Source of the DNA: Flavobacterium oreochromis
GTDB lineage: Bacteria > Bacteroidota > Bacteroidia > Flavobacteriales > Flavobacteriaceae
Direction: 5' to 3'
DNA length: 64,000 bases
NCBI RefSeq assembly: GCF_019565455.1
Contig: NZ_CP067377.1
Span: 1,928,001 to 1,992,000, forward strand
The notes below the pieces were generated by a model. That model was not told the origin of the DNA. It was given only the letters and a program-made list of their open reading frames with translations, and did no database searches. Positions 19,115 to 26,983 of this stretch are shown here, piece by piece. The number at the start of each line of letters is the position of its first letter. Position 1 is the stretch's first letter. A program made the translations under genes and the position numbers.

Positions 19115-20751
19115 ATGGGCTTTATCCTTTTTTTAGCTGTCATAATTATGACAGTGGTTTTAATCAATAACAAAAAGAAATACAAAAAAATCATCGCTGA
19201 TTTAGAACTAAAAGCTAAATCTTTAAGTTCTGAAATTGAACTTCTTGAAAAAGAAAAGGCGGTGTTAACCGAAAAAAACTCCATCTTAGAAGAAAACATT
19301 AATTCTCTAAAAAAATATCAAGGCATTGTTGATGTCGAACAAACGGCTAAGGATATTTTATTAAAAGCTAATTTAGAAGCTAATGATATTCTTGAAACTG
19401 CAAAGCAAAATCTTGATCAAGCTGTTTCTGAGGCTAAATTAACAAAATCTAAAGCTAATGCCGATGCTTTACTTTTAAAGGAAAATGCAACAAGTCTTTT
19501 AAACAATTCTACTGAAGAAGCAAAACAAATTATTGAGACAGCAGAAAGAAAGGCTGAAGAAATAGCTGGTGATGCTTTTAAAGCTTTGCAAGACTCTAAG
19601 GAGTATGAAAGAACAGCAAAGGCTATGAAAAATATAATTGAGGGATACGGAGACCAATATCTAATTCCAACTTATAGTTTGTTAGATAATTTAGCAGAAG
19701 ATTTTAAACACACAGAAGCTGGAGAAAAACTAAAGTTTTGTAGGGAAAAAACGAGATTAATGGTTAAAAATGAAACTTATGCCAAATGTGATTATGTAGA
19801 GGCAAACAGAAAGCAAATAGCAATGAGTTTTGTTTTGGATGCTTTTAATGGAAAAGTAGATAGTATTCTTTCACAAGTAAAAAAAGATAATTATGGAACT
19901 TTAGAACAAAAGATCAAAGATTCATATCAATTAGTAAACAACAATGGGAAAGCTTTTAGAAACGCTGTTATCACAGAGGAGTATTTACAAGCTAGAATTG
20001 ACGAGTTAAAATGGGCGGTAATTGCTCAGGAATTAAAATGGAAAGATCAGGAAGAACAAAAGATACTTAGAGATCAGATTAGAGAGGAAGAAAGAGCAAG
20101 AAGAGAATATGAAAAAGCTATTAAAGAAGCTCAAAAAGAAGAAGAAACTCTAAAAAAACTAATAGAAAAAGCTCAAAAAGAAGCATCACAAGCAAACGAT
20201 GAGCAAAGATTAGAACTAGAACAAAAGTTACGCGAGTTAGAAGACAAACTTCAACTTGCTGAGGATAAAAATAAAAGAGCATTATCAATGGCTCAACAGA
20301 CAAAATCTGGGAACGTCTATATTATTTCAAATATTGGTTCTTTTGGAGAAAATGTGTTTAAAATTGGTATGACAAGACGTTTGGATCCACTTGATAGAGT
20401 TAGGGAGTTGGGCGATGCTAGTGTTCCATTTGAATTTGATGTTCATTCTATGATTTTTAGTGATGACGCTCCTAAACTTGAAAAAGAACTTCATAAAAAT
20501 TCATGTTTTCTCAATTGAACAAAGTAAATCCAAGAAAAGAGTTTTTCAAATTACAACTTTCAGATATAAAAGATGAATTAGACAGACTTGGCATCCAAGC
20601 AAAATGGACAATGACAGCCGAAGCTATTCAGTATAGAGAAAGTCTAGCTATAGAAGAAGCGTTTACAAAAGATAAACAAAAACAAATTGAATGGGAGAAT
20701 TTCCAATTGAAATCAGAAGAAGCTATGCAACTTGTTGATGAAGAAGTTTAA
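19115..20751 (+). CDS. Membrane-anchored DUF4041 / T5orf172 (GIY-YIG-like) protein, frameshifted
   Basis: Two overlapping frames (19115-20518 and 20503-20751) give about 545 residues if the A5 run at 20495-20499 has six bases (ELHKKFMFSQLNKVNPRKEF). Residues 1-20 are a transmembrane segment, then a long coiled coil; the middle (YLIPTYSLLDNLAEDF, YCDYVEANR-like region) fits DUF4041; a second coiled coil (about 310-395) precedes a GIY-YIG-like T5orf172 domain beginning GNVYIISNIG and containing FKIGMTRR and ELH. Such proteins occur in phages and mobile islands; the biochemical role is not established. It follows the YccF gene by 36 bases and ends at a terminator. Confidence 0.75.
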
Positions 20752-20776
20752 AAAAACCTACAAACCGAATATAGTA

Positions 20777-20804
20777 ATAAGGCTGTCTATTTAGACAGCC
20801 TTAT
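20777..20804. terminator. Bidirectional terminator
   Basis: Perfect 12-base stem ATAAGGCTGTCT / AGACAGCCTTAT with loop ATTT, between the + strand cassette and the converging dUTPase remnant. Confidence 0.85.
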
Positions 20805-20835
20805 TTGTAATACAATTCTTAGCGAAAATATTTTT

Positions 20836-21027
20836 TTACTTTCCACTAGAACCATACCCTCTAATCCCTCTTTCGGTTTCTGAAAGTTGGTCAGTTTCAA
20901 TAAAATTAACACTTGGATAAGGGAGAATTAACTGCCCTATGCGGTCGCCAATATTATATTCGTATTGGTTGGGTACAATACCATATTTACCCGCTGTAGG
21001 ACGAAATTTAAAAGGAGTTGCGTCTAT
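20836..21027 (-). pseudogene. dut: dUTPase remnant (C-terminal motifs only)
   Basis: The reverse frame from 21027 to TAA at 20836 encodes 63 residues ending with the dUTPase motif 4 (YNIGDRIGQLI) and motif 5 (ERGIRGYGSSGK). A stop codon lies immediately upstream and there is no start codon. Normal dUTPases have about 145 residues; motifs 1-3 are absent. The break coincides with a 26-base direct repeat, so the 5' half was probably lost by recombination. It would not be functional on its own. Confidence 0.82.
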
Positions 21028-21039
21028 TTATTAGTTATA
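21014..21039 (+). repeat. 26-base direct repeat, copy 1
   Basis: Begins GGAGTTGCGTC and ends TTAGTTATA; identical to 21341-21366, 327 bases away. This copy forms the broken edge of the dUTPase remnant. Confidence 0.9.
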
Positions 21040-21094
21040 GGGCATTTTATAACCAACCAAAAGCAGACGCAGCCATCTCCCCAATTCAACGCAA

Positions 21095-21316
21095 CTAAAT
21101 AGGATCGGCACCTGTGGCTTTTAAGCCTTCTACCATTTCTAAAATTGAATCACTCAAAGGAATACCTGACGTTGCTAATTTCAAACATAGTATTGTTTTA
21201 TCGAACGAATTTACTTTTCTGTAAACATATTCTATCTCACTAAAAGCGAATCTACTACAGATAGATAGCGTATTTATTAACCGCGTTTCTAAAAAATCTA
21301 ATTCTTTTTTTTTCAT
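21095..21316 (-). CDS. Small phage protein between direct repeats
   Basis: 73 residues starting MKKKELDFLETRLIN. It is the only gene in the segment bounded by the 26-base repeats. Helical, no membrane segment, no family recognised. It may have entered together with the repeat. Confidence 0.45.
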   Translation of the reverse strand: MKKKELDFLETRLINTLSICSRFAFSEIEYVYRKVNSFDKTILCLKLATSGIPLSDSILEMVEGLKATGADPI

Positions 21317-21340
21317 AATTCAAGTTTATTCATTACTTAC

Positions 21341-21366
21341 GGAGTTGCGTCTATTTATTAGTTATA
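21341..21366 (+). repeat. 26-base direct repeat, copy 2
   Basis: Identical to 21014-21039. On the reverse strand it lies 25 bases before the ATG of the gene at 21316. Confidence 0.9.
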
Positions 21367-21382
21367 AGAAATAGCTACATAT

Positions 21383-21598
21383 CTACTTTGCATCATATTT
21401 TTTTAATATCTCTATATCATTTGGCATTTTTGCAGACATAGCTATTTTTCTAAACTCTTCTTTATTTATATCTAAAGGAACGTAATTCCCTGAATCAGTT
21501 TTATTATTGTAAGAACCAGTTGAATTTAGCAATCTATCCACGACTAATTCTTTTTGTTGTTTAAATAAATATTCTAATTGTTCAATAGTGAAATTCAT
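21383..21598 (-). CDS. Small phage protein, unknown
   Basis: 71 residues, MNFTIEQLEYLFKQQKELV onward. It has a helical N-terminus and a short Gly/Asn-rich turn. Part of a run of small reverse-strand genes (21.1-22.7 kb). No family recognised. Confidence 0.5.
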   Translation of the reverse strand: MNFTIEQLEYLFKQQKELVVDRLLNSTGSYNNKTDSGNYVPLDINKEEFRKIAMSAKMPNDIEILKKYDAK

Positions 21599-21606
21599 AA
21601 TTACTT

Positions 21607-21699
21607 TTAAAATTTATACCCGCTACTTCTTATAACAGGTGTTAAACATTCCCCATTAGTTTCTACGCGGTAGCCGTGGTTCGATTTGTTGTCTTTCAT
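21607..21699 (-). CDS. Very small phage ORF (30 residues)
   Basis: The frame MKDNKSNHGYRVETNGECL to TAA fits exactly between its neighbours with 8 and 27 bases to spare. Only spacing supports it, so confidence is low. Confidence 0.35.
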   Translation of the reverse strand: MKDNKSNHGYRVETNGECLTPVIRSSGYKF

Positions 21700-21726
21700 A
21701 GTTAATTTAATAAAGCTTGGTTAATT

Positions 21727-21993
21727 TTATTTTTTCGGTCTTGTTTGGCTTGCTTTTTCTGCTGGTACACCTCCACCAACCATTGCAGATATATCATCTG
21801 TTAAATTCATTATAGCATTCAATTGGGCTTCAGTGACTTCTAGTTTTATCTTTTTATTTTTATTATGTTCAAAATTCTTTAAGGCTTCAATTGTATCTGC
21901 AACAAGTTTTTTGCCTGTTGCAGTGAGTGAATTTGTTAAATTCCAACCGAATTTATCGTGTAATAGTTTCAATACTTCTTCGTAATGATCCAT
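21727..21993 (-). CDS. Small phage protein, unknown
   Basis: 88 residues, MDHYEEVLKLLHDKFGWNL onward. Helical, with a central basic segment (HNKNKKIKLEVTEAQ). No family recognised; it sits in the run of small middle genes. Confidence 0.5.
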   Translation of the reverse strand: MDHYEEVLKLLHDKFGWNLTNSLTATGKKLVADTIEALKNFEHNKNKKIKLEVTEAQLNAIMNLTDDISAMVGGGVPAEKASQTRPKK

Positions 21994-22021
21994 ATTTTTT
22001 TAGTTTTTGGTGACTATTTGC

Positions 22022-22249
22022 TTAAAAAGGATTTTCAATTTCAATCCAATACTCAACGTTTTTAATTTCATTGTCATTTTGGTCATAGAAGTCGCAAAAT
22101 GATGAACCATCTAAAAAACCCTCATACATTTCTGCAATGTGGTATTTTCCGTATTCGTCACAAACCAAAACTTTATCGCTTTGTTTGCCATCGAAAATTC
22201 CTGTTTTATAAGCAAATGGTCTTTTTTCTGAAAGTTTATTCCAAATCAT
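22022..22249 (-). CDS. DUF551-like small phage protein
   Basis: 75 residues with the DUF551 pattern: W near the N-terminus with EKRP, VLVCDEYGKYHIAEMYEG, FCDFY, and a C-terminal VEYWIEIENPF. DUF551 proteins are common in phages and have no known activity. Confidence 0.7.
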   Translation of the reverse strand: MIWNKLSEKRPFAYKTGIFDGKQSDKVLVCDEYGKYHIAEMYEGFLDGSSFCDFYDQNDNEIKNVEYWIEIENPF

Positions 22250-22276
22250 ATTTTTCTTAATTGGTTGTTATTTTCT

Positions 22277-22417
22277 CTAATTCTTCAACAAATATTTCAC
22301 TTTCCCTGTTTCTACTCGGTTTTGTGAAATGTGTATAGCATCTAAACGAAGTTTTTTTTCTATTTCAAAAATATTAAGCGTGCCTACTGGTTTCTTTTTC
22401 TTAGTTTTGGTCGTCAT
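22277..22417 (-). CDS. Very small basic phage protein
   Basis: 46 residues, MTTKTKKKKPVGTLNIFEIE onward. It starts one base after the stop of the upstream small gene. The N-terminus is Lys-rich and a nucleic acid binding role is possible but not shown. Confidence 0.45.
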   Translation of the reverse strand: MTTKTKKKKPVGTLNIFEIEKKLRLDAIHISQNRVETGKVKYLLKN

Positions 22418-22418
22418 A

Positions 22419-22559
22419 TCATTTTATTTGGTTAAAAAAACATATAAATCTCCCATTATATCCTATTAATTTTATTCTTGCATATTTTGAATTAAAATAA
22501 ACCCCATAAGGGAGATATTTTAACAGAATACCGTGCACATAAGCAGTTATATTTAACAT
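22419..22559 (-). CDS. Very small phage protein (46 residues)
   Basis: Frame MLNITAYVHGILLKYLPYG to TGA at 22419. Its ATG overlaps the end of the upstream membrane peptide, and the next gene starts one base after its stop. This tight packing argues it is real. No family recognised; Tyr and basic residues are frequent. Confidence 0.4.
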   Translation of the reverse strand: MLNITAYVHGILLKYLPYGVYFNSKYARIKLIGYNGRFICFFNQIK

Positions 22560-22651
22560 GTTAATAGTATTAATAATGCGTTCAGGATAAATGAAATCAA
22601 TACCCCGATAATTACGCCGTTTACAAAAGTTTGTTTTTTATCGTAATTCAT
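22553..22651 (-). CDS. Single-span membrane peptide (32 residues)
   Basis: Frame MNYDKKQTFVNGVIIGVLIS to TAA at 22553: a basic N-terminus followed by about 20 hydrophobic residues. It lies 15 bases after the SSB-like gene and overlaps the next small gene by seven bases. Could be a regulatory or inhibitory membrane peptide; function unknown. Confidence 0.4.
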   Translation of the reverse strand: MNYDKKQTFVNGVIIGVLISFILNALLILLTC

Positions 22652-22665
22652 TTTAAACAATAATA

Positions 22666-23034
22666 TTAAAACGGTAAATCGTCGTCTTCTTGGTTAAACA
22701 CTGCTTTATTTTCCATGTATCTATCAACTGCGCTTTCAGGCCTTTGAGTAGTATTATTTTGATTAAGTCTTTCTATTTGCCATCCTTGAATTGAATTAAA
22801 ATATTTAGCTTCTCCTTGTGGGTTAATCCATTCTCGACCACGCAAGTTGATCGATACTTTTACTTGTTCTCCCACTTGGAAATTATTCAAATCATCCACT
22901 TTTGCTTGAGTAAACTCAACCATGATATGCTGTGGATACTGCTCGTCTGTTGTAATTACTAACTCTCTCTTCTTAAAAGACGCACTAACTTCTTGTGTGG
23001 GGTTAATGACTTTAATTCTTCCTAAAATTTCCAT
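22666..23034 (-). CDS. SSB-like protein (DUF3127) with acidic tip
   Basis: 122 residues. The first 90 residues fit the DUF3127 domain, an OB-type beta barrel (MEILGRIKVINPTQEVSASF, RELVITTDEQYPQHIMVEF, QVGEQVKVSINLRGREW). A flexible linker leads to an acidic end, DDDLPF at residues 117-122, nearly the same as the DDDIPF tip that bacterial SSB uses to recruit repair and replication proteins. It follows dnaN by 14 bases. I infer that it is the phage single-strand binding protein; DNA binding is not shown. Confidence 0.8.
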   Translation of the reverse strand: MEILGRIKVINPTQEVSASFKKRELVITTDEQYPQHIMVEFTQAKVDDLNNFQVGEQVKVSINLRGREWINPQGEAKYFNSIQGWQIERLNQNNTTQRPESAVDRYMENKAVFNQEDDDLPF

Positions 23035-23048
23035 GATCTATAATTTGT

Positions 23049-24161
23049 TTAACTTAATAATGTTGGCATTAACAGCATTAATGATGTGCTGTTCGTCTCT
23101 CCTTCAACTGGTAGTAATATTCCCGCTTTTCTAGGGTCTGAAAGCTGTAAATAAATTTCTTCCGAATCTATATTTGATAATAGTTCCATGAAATATCTAG
23201 CGTTAAATCCAATTGCTATTTCATCCCCAGCATACACACACGCAAGGTTTTCTATCGCACTTTTAGAGTAGTTAATATCTTCTGCAGAAACAGCCACATT
23301 TCCTTCTTTGAAATGTAATTTTATACTGTTCGTTTCTTTGCTTGAGAATATTGAACACATCTTAATCGAATTCAGTAATGAAAGACGATTAACAATTACT
23401 TGATAAGGATTGTCTTTAGGAATTACCGCTTCGTAATTAGGGTATTTACCATCTACTAAACGAGTAGTTAGTTTGTAATTCCCTAAGTCAAACAAAGCAT
23501 TCGTTTCGTTGTACTCTATGCTTATTGTTTTGCCATTTTCCAAAATAGATTTTAATAATAAAAGAGGCTTTTTAGGGCAGATAAAAGAAAAAGATTCTGT
23601 GTTACTCGTTGGTACCGAGTATTTAGCTAATTTATGCGCATTGGTTGCTACAAACGTGATTAGCTCTGTTGATGATTCAATAAACACCCCCGTTAGCACG
23701 GGACGTAAATCATCGTTACTTGCAGCAAATACTGTTTTACTAATTCCTTTCAGTAAGGTGTCAGAACTAATTGAAATCCCTTTTGGATTCACAATACTTT
23801 TAACTTTAGGGTATTGGACTGCATCGCTGTACGCAATTGAGTAATTTCCAGATTCTGAAACAATATCTACCGTATTATTCTCGTTTATCTTCAAGGTCAA
23901 TGGCTGATGTGGTATGGCTTTAAGAATCTCAATAATAATTTTTGCATTTATGCATAACTCTTGCTTAATCATTACGCTTTCTAAAAGCTCAATGCTTGTA
24001 ACAAAAGTGTTTTCTAAGTCAGAAGCTGTGATCTGCATTTTATCCGTTTCAATTTCTAGGTAGAAATTATCAAGAATTGGCATAGTAGAGTTATTTGAAA
24101 TAACCCCGTTTAGATATTGAAATTTTTCTAATAATTTCTTGCTGTCTATTTTTAATTCCAT
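23049..24161 (-). CDS. dnaN: Phage-encoded DNA polymerase sliding clamp (beta subunit)
   Basis: 370 residues, full length for a bacterial beta clamp, with three repeated clamp folds. Recognisable segments are MPILDNFYLEIETDKMQI, TRLVDGKYPNYEAVIP and GFNARYFMELLSNI, plus a C-terminal MLLMPTLL that forms part of the partner-binding pocket. A clamp tethers polymerases and other factors to DNA. It starts three bases after pcfJ and is followed closely by the SSB-like gene. A clamp is less usual in a siphophage than a helicase or primase and suggests that the phage recruits host polymerase to its own clamp. Confidence 0.95.
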   Translation of the reverse strand: MELKIDSKKLLEKFQYLNGVISNNSTMPILDNFYLEIETDKMQITASDLENTFVTSIELLESVMIKQELCINAKIIIEILKAIPHQPLTLKINENNTVDIVSESGNYSIAYSDAVQYPKVKSIVNPKGISISSDTLLKGISKTVFAASNDDLRPVLTGVFIESSTELITFVATNAHKLAKYSVPTSNTESFSFICPKKPLLLLKSILENGKTISIEYNETNALFDLGNYKLTTRLVDGKYPNYEAVIPKDNPYQVIVNRLSLLNSIKMCSIFSSKETNSIKLHFKEGNVAVSAEDINYSKSAIENLACVYAGDEIAIGFNARYFMELLSNIDSEEIYLQLSDPRKAGILLPVEGETNSTSLMLLMPTLLS

Positions 24162-24164
24162 TTT

Positions 24165-25480
24165 TCACGCTGTTAATTTACTGTTAATGATTTCTCTAAT
24201 TTTTGATAAGTTATTTTTTACTAGGTTGATAATTTTTGTATGATATGGAGAGGGTTTATTGTTTTTGCCTCGAGATTGAATGATTTCAAGTGTATTTATA
24301 TCAAGCTCTATAGTTTCCGTTCGTACTCCAGCTACTTTGGCTGAAAGGCATAGTGAATTTTCTTTTAAATAATATTCGTTACTAAACACACAGTGATCAA
24401 GGAATGTCCCCTCTATTCTGAATTCGTTGATATCCTTTAAAACACTAACGGTAATATTCCCTTTTTCAAGTTTTATATTGGTGAATTTTGATACAAAATC
24501 CCGATATCTTTTCTCGGCTTCTTCAAGTTGTTTTTGTCTTTGTATAGCAGCCTTTCTTTCCCGTTCGCGTTGCTTTTTTCGCTCAATCTCTGACTTCTTT
24601 TTGAACAACCGGTCGTGTTCCTTTTTAAGATTATCAGGACAAATTATTGAAGGGTTGTTTAAATCCTTTTTAAAGTATTTTAAAACATCTAAATAATCAA
24701 CCCAAAGAGTAACATCTTTTATTAAGTATTGGTGTTTTAGCGCTATTTTAATGCTAGACCAATATAGGTTACCTTTGTAATTATCCCTTATTATGAATCT
24801 AGCAAGTTCAAATTTATTTTGCTTAATTAGTGTCTCGACTTTTGGCCTACTAGCTATCTCTGTTTCTGCCTCTAGAATAGATAAGCCTGTTTTGGGGAGA
24901 TTATGCGATATACCTAACTTGGTGTATCGCTCTTGAAAGTAAGAGTCTTTATGATACATAAAAGGATAAGTATCATAGTTATTTCGACACCAGTAGGTAC
25001 TTCTTGCTAATCTAATCTCCCAATTAGAATTCCAGCTATCTGCATATGAGTTAAGTATATGTTTCAATCCTATAAAGGTAACTTTTCCTTTTTCATCAAT
25101 CCAGTATTGGACAAGTTCTCTATTAGTGTATTTTACTTTTTCTCCCTTACGGTGATCAGAGGTTAACTCAAAGTTTCTAATCACTTGAAACCTGCCGTAT
25201 ATTTCAGCTGTAGCGTAGCAAACGGATTGTTTATCTGTAAAGCACCTACTTTCTTCTAAGTTAAGTGCCGTTTGGCAGTTAGGACATTTTATCTTTTTTC
25301 TTTTTTTGAAATTTCTTTCAAACTTTTCTCCGCAATCCATACATAAAACACTGTTTTTAGTATAGAACCCTTTATGCAATAAACAATCTTTTTTGCCCAA
25401 TCCACAACTTCTTTCTCAATAGGCAGTAGTCTGCTACTGCATTCTACTACCTCATGCTGTAATTTAGTAACAGGCTTCAT
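24165..25480 (-). CDS. PcfJ-like protein, frameshifted near N-terminus
   Basis: The first 63 residues (from ATG 25480, MKPVTKLQHEVVECSSRLLP) and the main frame (24165-25400) join if the T6 run at 25389-25394 had seven bases, giving about 438 residues. A zinc-ribbon follows (CMDCGEKF ... IKCPNCQ). The C-terminal third matches the PcfJ family (IEGTFLDHCVFSNEYYL, SLCLSAKVAGVRTETIELD). PcfJ was named from the conjugative plasmid pCF10 and its activity is unknown. The gene overlaps pcfK by four bases and precedes dnaN by three, so it is probably part of the phage replication machinery. Confidence 0.82.
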
Positions 25481-25850
25481 AGATCACTAAATAAATCTAA
25501 TACATTAGCAGCCTCTACCTTTTTAATTGGTTTCGTTTTTGGCTTATTTTTTAACGCTTCTAGCGTAGCGTTAGGAACTACTTTTACCGATTCGTTTACA
25601 ACTACATTACAAGGAGTTGCTTTAATATCCTTAATGTCGTCTTCATCGTAATAATGAGCCGCCCACCCATACACTTCTTCATCAGCATATCCAATTGCTT
25701 TCCCTTTTTAGCACATTCTAAAATGTAGTTGCAACATTCGTCTATGCTTTTGTTTTCTTTTTTGTAGGTGATTGCGAAGAGTTCATCCTCAGACGCTCGT
25801 TTCTCTAAGTAATTTTGTATCGCTTTTTTAAATGCTGGTGATGTATTCAT
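25477..25850 (-). CDS. PcfK-like protein, frameshifted
   Basis: Two frames (25602-25850 and 25477-25674) give about 124 residues when the T5 at 25705-25709 is read as six. The joined centre, DECCNYILECAKKGKAIGYA then EEVYGWAAHYYDEDDI, is the PcfK pattern. The protein ends ANVLDLFSDL; LDLF resembles a clamp-binding motif. pcfK and pcfJ overlap as ATGA. Function unknown in the family. Confidence 0.8.
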
Positions 25851-25937
25851 AATATTATCTACTAAGTTGTCGTTAATATGATTTTTATCTATTGGAGAGG
25901 TATCTGTATCAAATTCTCGTTGCCATACGGTATTGTG

Positions 25938-26402
25938 TTATTTGTTAAGGGTTAAAAAATCTTTGTAAATCGCTTCAAACTGTTTTCCTGCATATTCTGC
26001 TAATTCAGATGATTTGAAGCAAAGGCGCGAGCCGACAAGCGAAACCGAATACCAGAGATCGTAGCCGCCGAACGAAAAACCGCCACCCGAAGGAGAACCT
26101 ATTTCGAACCATGGATAATATTTATATTCCATTTTGTTTGACCAATCAGGCGTCCAACCTTGATTTAATGCTTGGGCAATTAGTTTTAATTGTTTGTACG
26201 CCAATTCGTCTGAAGGTAAGTTTTGGGTTTGTTCTGCAAACGCTGAACCGTCAATGTTTAATACTATTAATACATCTACAAAGGTTTTGATACGTTCTTT
26301 GATGTCTTTAGGCGTTTCTTTGAATTTTACCTCGCCTGTTTTAGGGTCGAAATTGTCAATCTCAAATCCAGCAGGAATTTGAATTTTTAAAGTGTTACTC
26401 AT
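25938..26402 (-). CDS. Conserved Bacteroidota phage protein, unknown
   Basis: 154 residues: N-terminal IQIPAGFEIDNFDPKTGEV, a helical centre, then a distinctive aromatic block YYPWFEIGSPSGGGFSFGGY and SRLCFKSSELAEYAGKQF. This arrangement is typical of a small protein often seen in Bacteroidota phages and plasmids, with no known role. It lies in the replication block just upstream of pcfK. Confidence 0.6.
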   Translation of the reverse strand: MSNTLKIQIPAGFEIDNFDPKTGEVKFKETPKDIKERIKTFVDVLIVLNIDGSAFAEQTQNLPSDELAYKQLKLIAQALNQGWTPDWSNKMEYKYYPWFEIGSPSGGGFSFGGYDLWYSVSLVGSRLCFKSSELAEYAGKQFEAIYKDFLTLNK

Positions 26403-26417
26403 TGTTATAAATTTTAA

Positions 26418-26480
26418 TTATTGATCCCACCAACGCTGATTTATAAAAACCTCGGCGTAAGGGAATGATGTGTGGCTCAT
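26418..26480 (-). CDS. Possible 20-residue leader peptide
   Basis: ATG at 26480, MSHTSFPYAEVFINQRWWDQ then TAA at 26418, 15 bases before the next start codon. It directly follows the shared leader element. Too short to judge; could be a leader peptide or chance. Confidence 0.25.
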   Translation of the reverse strand: MSHTSFPYAEVFINQRWWDQ

Positions 26481-26496
26481 TTGTTAAGTATTACGA

Positions 26497-26516
26497 AGCA
26501 ATATTGGGTTGACAAT
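26497..26516 (-). promoter_or_regulatory. Leader element shared with 18499-18518, copy 2
   Basis: Reverse strand AATTGTCAACCCAATATTGCT, one change from the copy at 18499. It lies 16 bases before the ATG at 26480. Contains the palindrome CAATATTG. Confidence 0.45.
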
Positions 26517-26541
26517 TCAACCTGTGAAAGGAATTTTATAC

Positions 26542-26971
26542 TTATCTTCCATGGATAAGCATATAGGCGTCGCGTTGCTCTTGATTGGTTCTAATTTTCA
26601 AACCCGTCAGTTTTTTAAACATTTCACCGTCAGTTTTTTTTTCTTGTCGGTTTAACGCATTCAACAGGTATCTTTAGATATTTACACATTTCTACAAGCT
26701 TATTAGCTACTTCAAAATTTCGCCCTAAAGCAGCCCCTATATTCGCGTTCCATTTTGATGATTTACCTTCTTTTGAATGCCAATTTGATTTATTCAAAGC
26801 TCCCATTTCCACATAAACCGTTGGCTTAATTTCTCTTTCACTGTAAAATTTTAGTGTATCAAAAAGCTCGAAAAAGGTTAAGTTTTTCAGTTGCAATTTA
26901 TTCTCTTTAATAAAGGCAAAACCGCTCTTATCAACATCAGGATCGATGCCGATTAATATTTTTTCTTTCAT
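26542..26971 (-). CDS. RuvC-like nuclease, frameshifted near the C-terminus
   Basis: The main frame ends at 26630 after VECVKPTRKKN. Reading the T9 run at 26634-26642 as eight continues as TDGEMFKKLTGLKIRTNQEQRDAYMLIHGR to 26542, about 142 residues. RNase H-fold acidic residues are present: LIGIDPDVDKSG (Asp), VYVEMGAL (Glu) and QRDAYMLI (Asp-Ala). This is a RuvC-type Holliday junction or branch resolvase, expected to clear recombination intermediates before packaging. It sits in the replication block. Confidence 0.78.
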
Positions 26972-26983
26972 GATTTAAATGGC

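Noticed and set aside
23049..24161. dnaN as the host chromosomal clamp gene
   Set aside because: It is embedded in a phage operon between pcfJ and an SSB-like gene, without dnaA or recF nearby, so it is phage-encoded.
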